Assembly (NCBI GenBank): GCA_037013685.1
Contig: CM072892.1
Span: 1,178,001-1,242,000, forward strand
Direction of reading: 5' to 3'
DNA: 64,000 nucleotides
Source: Acridotheres tristis
Lineage: Eukaryota > Chordata > Aves > Passeriformes > Sturnidae
In this document: positions 62,482-64,000 of the stretch, piece by piece
Layout of the letters: each line of letters opens with the position of its first letter
Numbering within the stretch: the first letter of the stretch is position 1
Made by a program: the position numbers and the translations under genes
Notes under the pieces: generated by a model
Databases searched by the model: none
Seen by the model: only the letters and a program-made list of their open reading frames with translations
Told to the model about the DNA's origin: nothing

Positions 62482-63289
62482 TGAAAGGGTTTCAGCTGTT
62501 CCATTTTAGAGGAAACAATCAGCCAGGATTCCTGATCCTGTGGCTCATTGGGATCACTCAGCCATTTCTCCCTGAGGAAAAGAATCCCTTCAAGGAATTG
62601 CTGCTGGACTGGGCACTGCAAATTCCAGCTGGGATGAGAGCAGAGCAGCACGGGGATCTCAGCAGTGCCACAATGCCCCAAACCTCTGTCCCTAAATGTC
62701 CCAGATCCCAGAGGGTGGCATTGGTGCTGCCTCCCTGTCCTGCAGGAACAAACAGTGGGAATTTTGTGCTCAAGGAATCATTTCCTTTTCTGTTCCCTCC
62801 TTCTCTTCCCATCAAGTTCTGCCAATTCCTTGGAGTTTGACTCTTGGGAATTGCAGCACCTCTGTCCCATCTTTGTGGCACTCCTGGTGACAGGAGCTGG
62901 CTGTGAGTGCTGAGCAGAGCAGCTCCCACTTTGTCACATTTAGGGAAAGGAAATAAAATCCGGGATTTATAAATCCTGCTTCTCCTTCTGGCAACCTCAG
63001 CTCCAGCCCTTTCCATCTTTAAAGTGCTGGGAGAGCCCAAATCCTAAATAAAACACTGCATTAAACTGTGTGGAATAGTGGGAGACACAGAATTGATGGA
63101 AACTGCTGCCCCTTCCCGTGCTCTGCTTTATTCCAGGAGCTCTGTTTCGTGGAAGGATTGCAGGAAGAAAGACAAAATGTTTTGTTCTTTGTTTGCATTT
63201 GGGAAAGACAACATCTGTCTCCTCCTGGATCTGCTCCTCATCCCAATCCTGCAGCTGGATCATCCCAGTCCAGCCTCCCCATAACCATG

Positions 63290-63355
63290 GGAGCTGAAAA
63301 TCAGGGAATTATTTGGCTTGGAAGGAACCTTCAAGATGTTCTTGTATTTGTGGCC
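63290..63355 (-). mobile_element. CR1 terminus fragment
   Basis: tcagggaattatttggcttg then gaaggaaccttcaagatgtt resembles the CR1 3' terminus in reverse. Confidence 0.55.
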
Positions 63356-64000
63356 TTCCCTTAATCCTCCAGGAATGAATTCCAGGGTCTTCCCTGTCCT
63401 CCAGGAATTAATTCCAAGGCCTGGATTGTTTGGGCTGAGCAGCTGAAGACACTTGAGCAGAGTTAAACTTAACAAAGTCTATTAATATAAAAATATTAAT
63501 AATAAATAATCCCCCCAGTAGGTAGAGAGGATTGATTCCCATATTTCCAGCTGCTCCAGGGAATTCCAGGGACAGACAATCCTGTACCTGCTGCTCCCAA
63601 TGGGAACCTGGGGATGAGACTTTCCCACCTTTCCCAGAAAATCTCTTCCCAAAATATTTACAGAATTATGAATATATTGTAAAGTGCAGGGAGTAAAATG
63701 AACTTTTTAATGCTTAATTAGGGCACAAATCCCAACTTTCCTGAGGTCTGTCCATTTCCAATGGGTTTGGAGGTTCCCATTCCAGGCACAGAAACCCAAC
63801 ATCCCAAAGTAAGAAAAATGTGGAATGTTCCAGTGGCATCCATGAGATTCCTTGTCCAGGTTCCTTTCCCTGGGGTTTTCCCGAGGGTCCAGCTCCTCCC
63901 AAACGTGACATCTGCTGCCTGAGCCCTGCACGAGCTCCCGTTCCTTTTCCTGCAATTCCTGCTGCTCCAGCACGGGATTCCCAATCCCACAAATCCCAAT

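Larger units (their letters stand above)
58392..64000 (-). other. 3' part of the next upstream intron (at least 5.6 kb)
   Basis: No exon for Ig6 is visible on the minus strand up to position 64000. The contents are the 75-bp array (58395-58985), a 35-bp array (59085-59385), CR1 fragments near 60035, 61665 and 63290, and the second arm of the inverted duplication (61882-62481). Other parts show no recognisable element. Confidence 0.6.

Overview
The window is vertebrate, almost certainly avian and probably songbird, nuclear DNA. The evidence is a spliced vertebrate neural gene, dozens of CR1 LINE fragments of the kind that dominate bird genomes (about 35 recognised, on both strands), and an exceptional load of minisatellites. 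There are no bacterial-type genes, no operons and no intact transposon ORFs. The only protein gene I can support runs right to left on the minus strand. It is the 3' end of an MDGA2-type gene (MAM domain-containing glycosylphosphatidylinositol anchor, an IgSF/FN3/MAM neuronal surface protein that binds neuroligins).

Eight coding exons join in perfect frame: 58391-58243, 47996-47819, a 21-nt micro-exon 43535-43515, 37225-37070, 33108-32950, 29816-29686, 21563-21458 and 20987-20899 (TGA). All have GT-AG borders and compatible phases. They give about 328 C-terminal residues: the fibronectin-III-like region, a linker, the complete MAM domain and a hydrophobic GPI-attachment tail. The six Ig domains and the promoter lie beyond position 64000. 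A probable 3' UTR runs from 20898 to about 18830, ending at a minus-strand AATAAA. It contains a CpG-dense block and two RFX X-box-like palindromes.

Layout: 1-18830 is downstream intergenic DNA with CR1 fragments, a (GGAAA)n tract, 22-, 31-, 43- and 67-bp minisatellites, a tandem CRE pair, and a possible 3' end or retrocopy of an unidentified minus-strand transcript near 13.7-14.1 kb. 18830-20987 is 3' UTR plus last exon. 20988-58242 is introns packed with tandem arrays. 58392-64000 is the 3' part of the next intron upstream.

By eye, roughly a third of the gene body in this window is tandem repeat. Several arrays are tied to splice junctions. A 2.2-kb array directly upstream of one MAM exon repeats that exon's own 3' splice site, in seven places together with its first coding bases. 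The FN3 exon at 58.2-58.4 kb is wedged between two arrays, one repeating its pyrimidine-tract-like sequence. The last MAM exon has a 26-nt homopolymer as its pyrimidine tract. Other arrays grew inside CR1 copies. Two large duplications stand out: a near-identical 600-bp inverted pair (52537-53135 and 61882-62481) and a 582-bp unit repeated two and a half times next to an exon donor. The compact, repeat-saturated setting is unlike the very large MDGA2 gene of mammals, so either an unusual lineage-specific state or an MDGA2-like paralogue must be considered.
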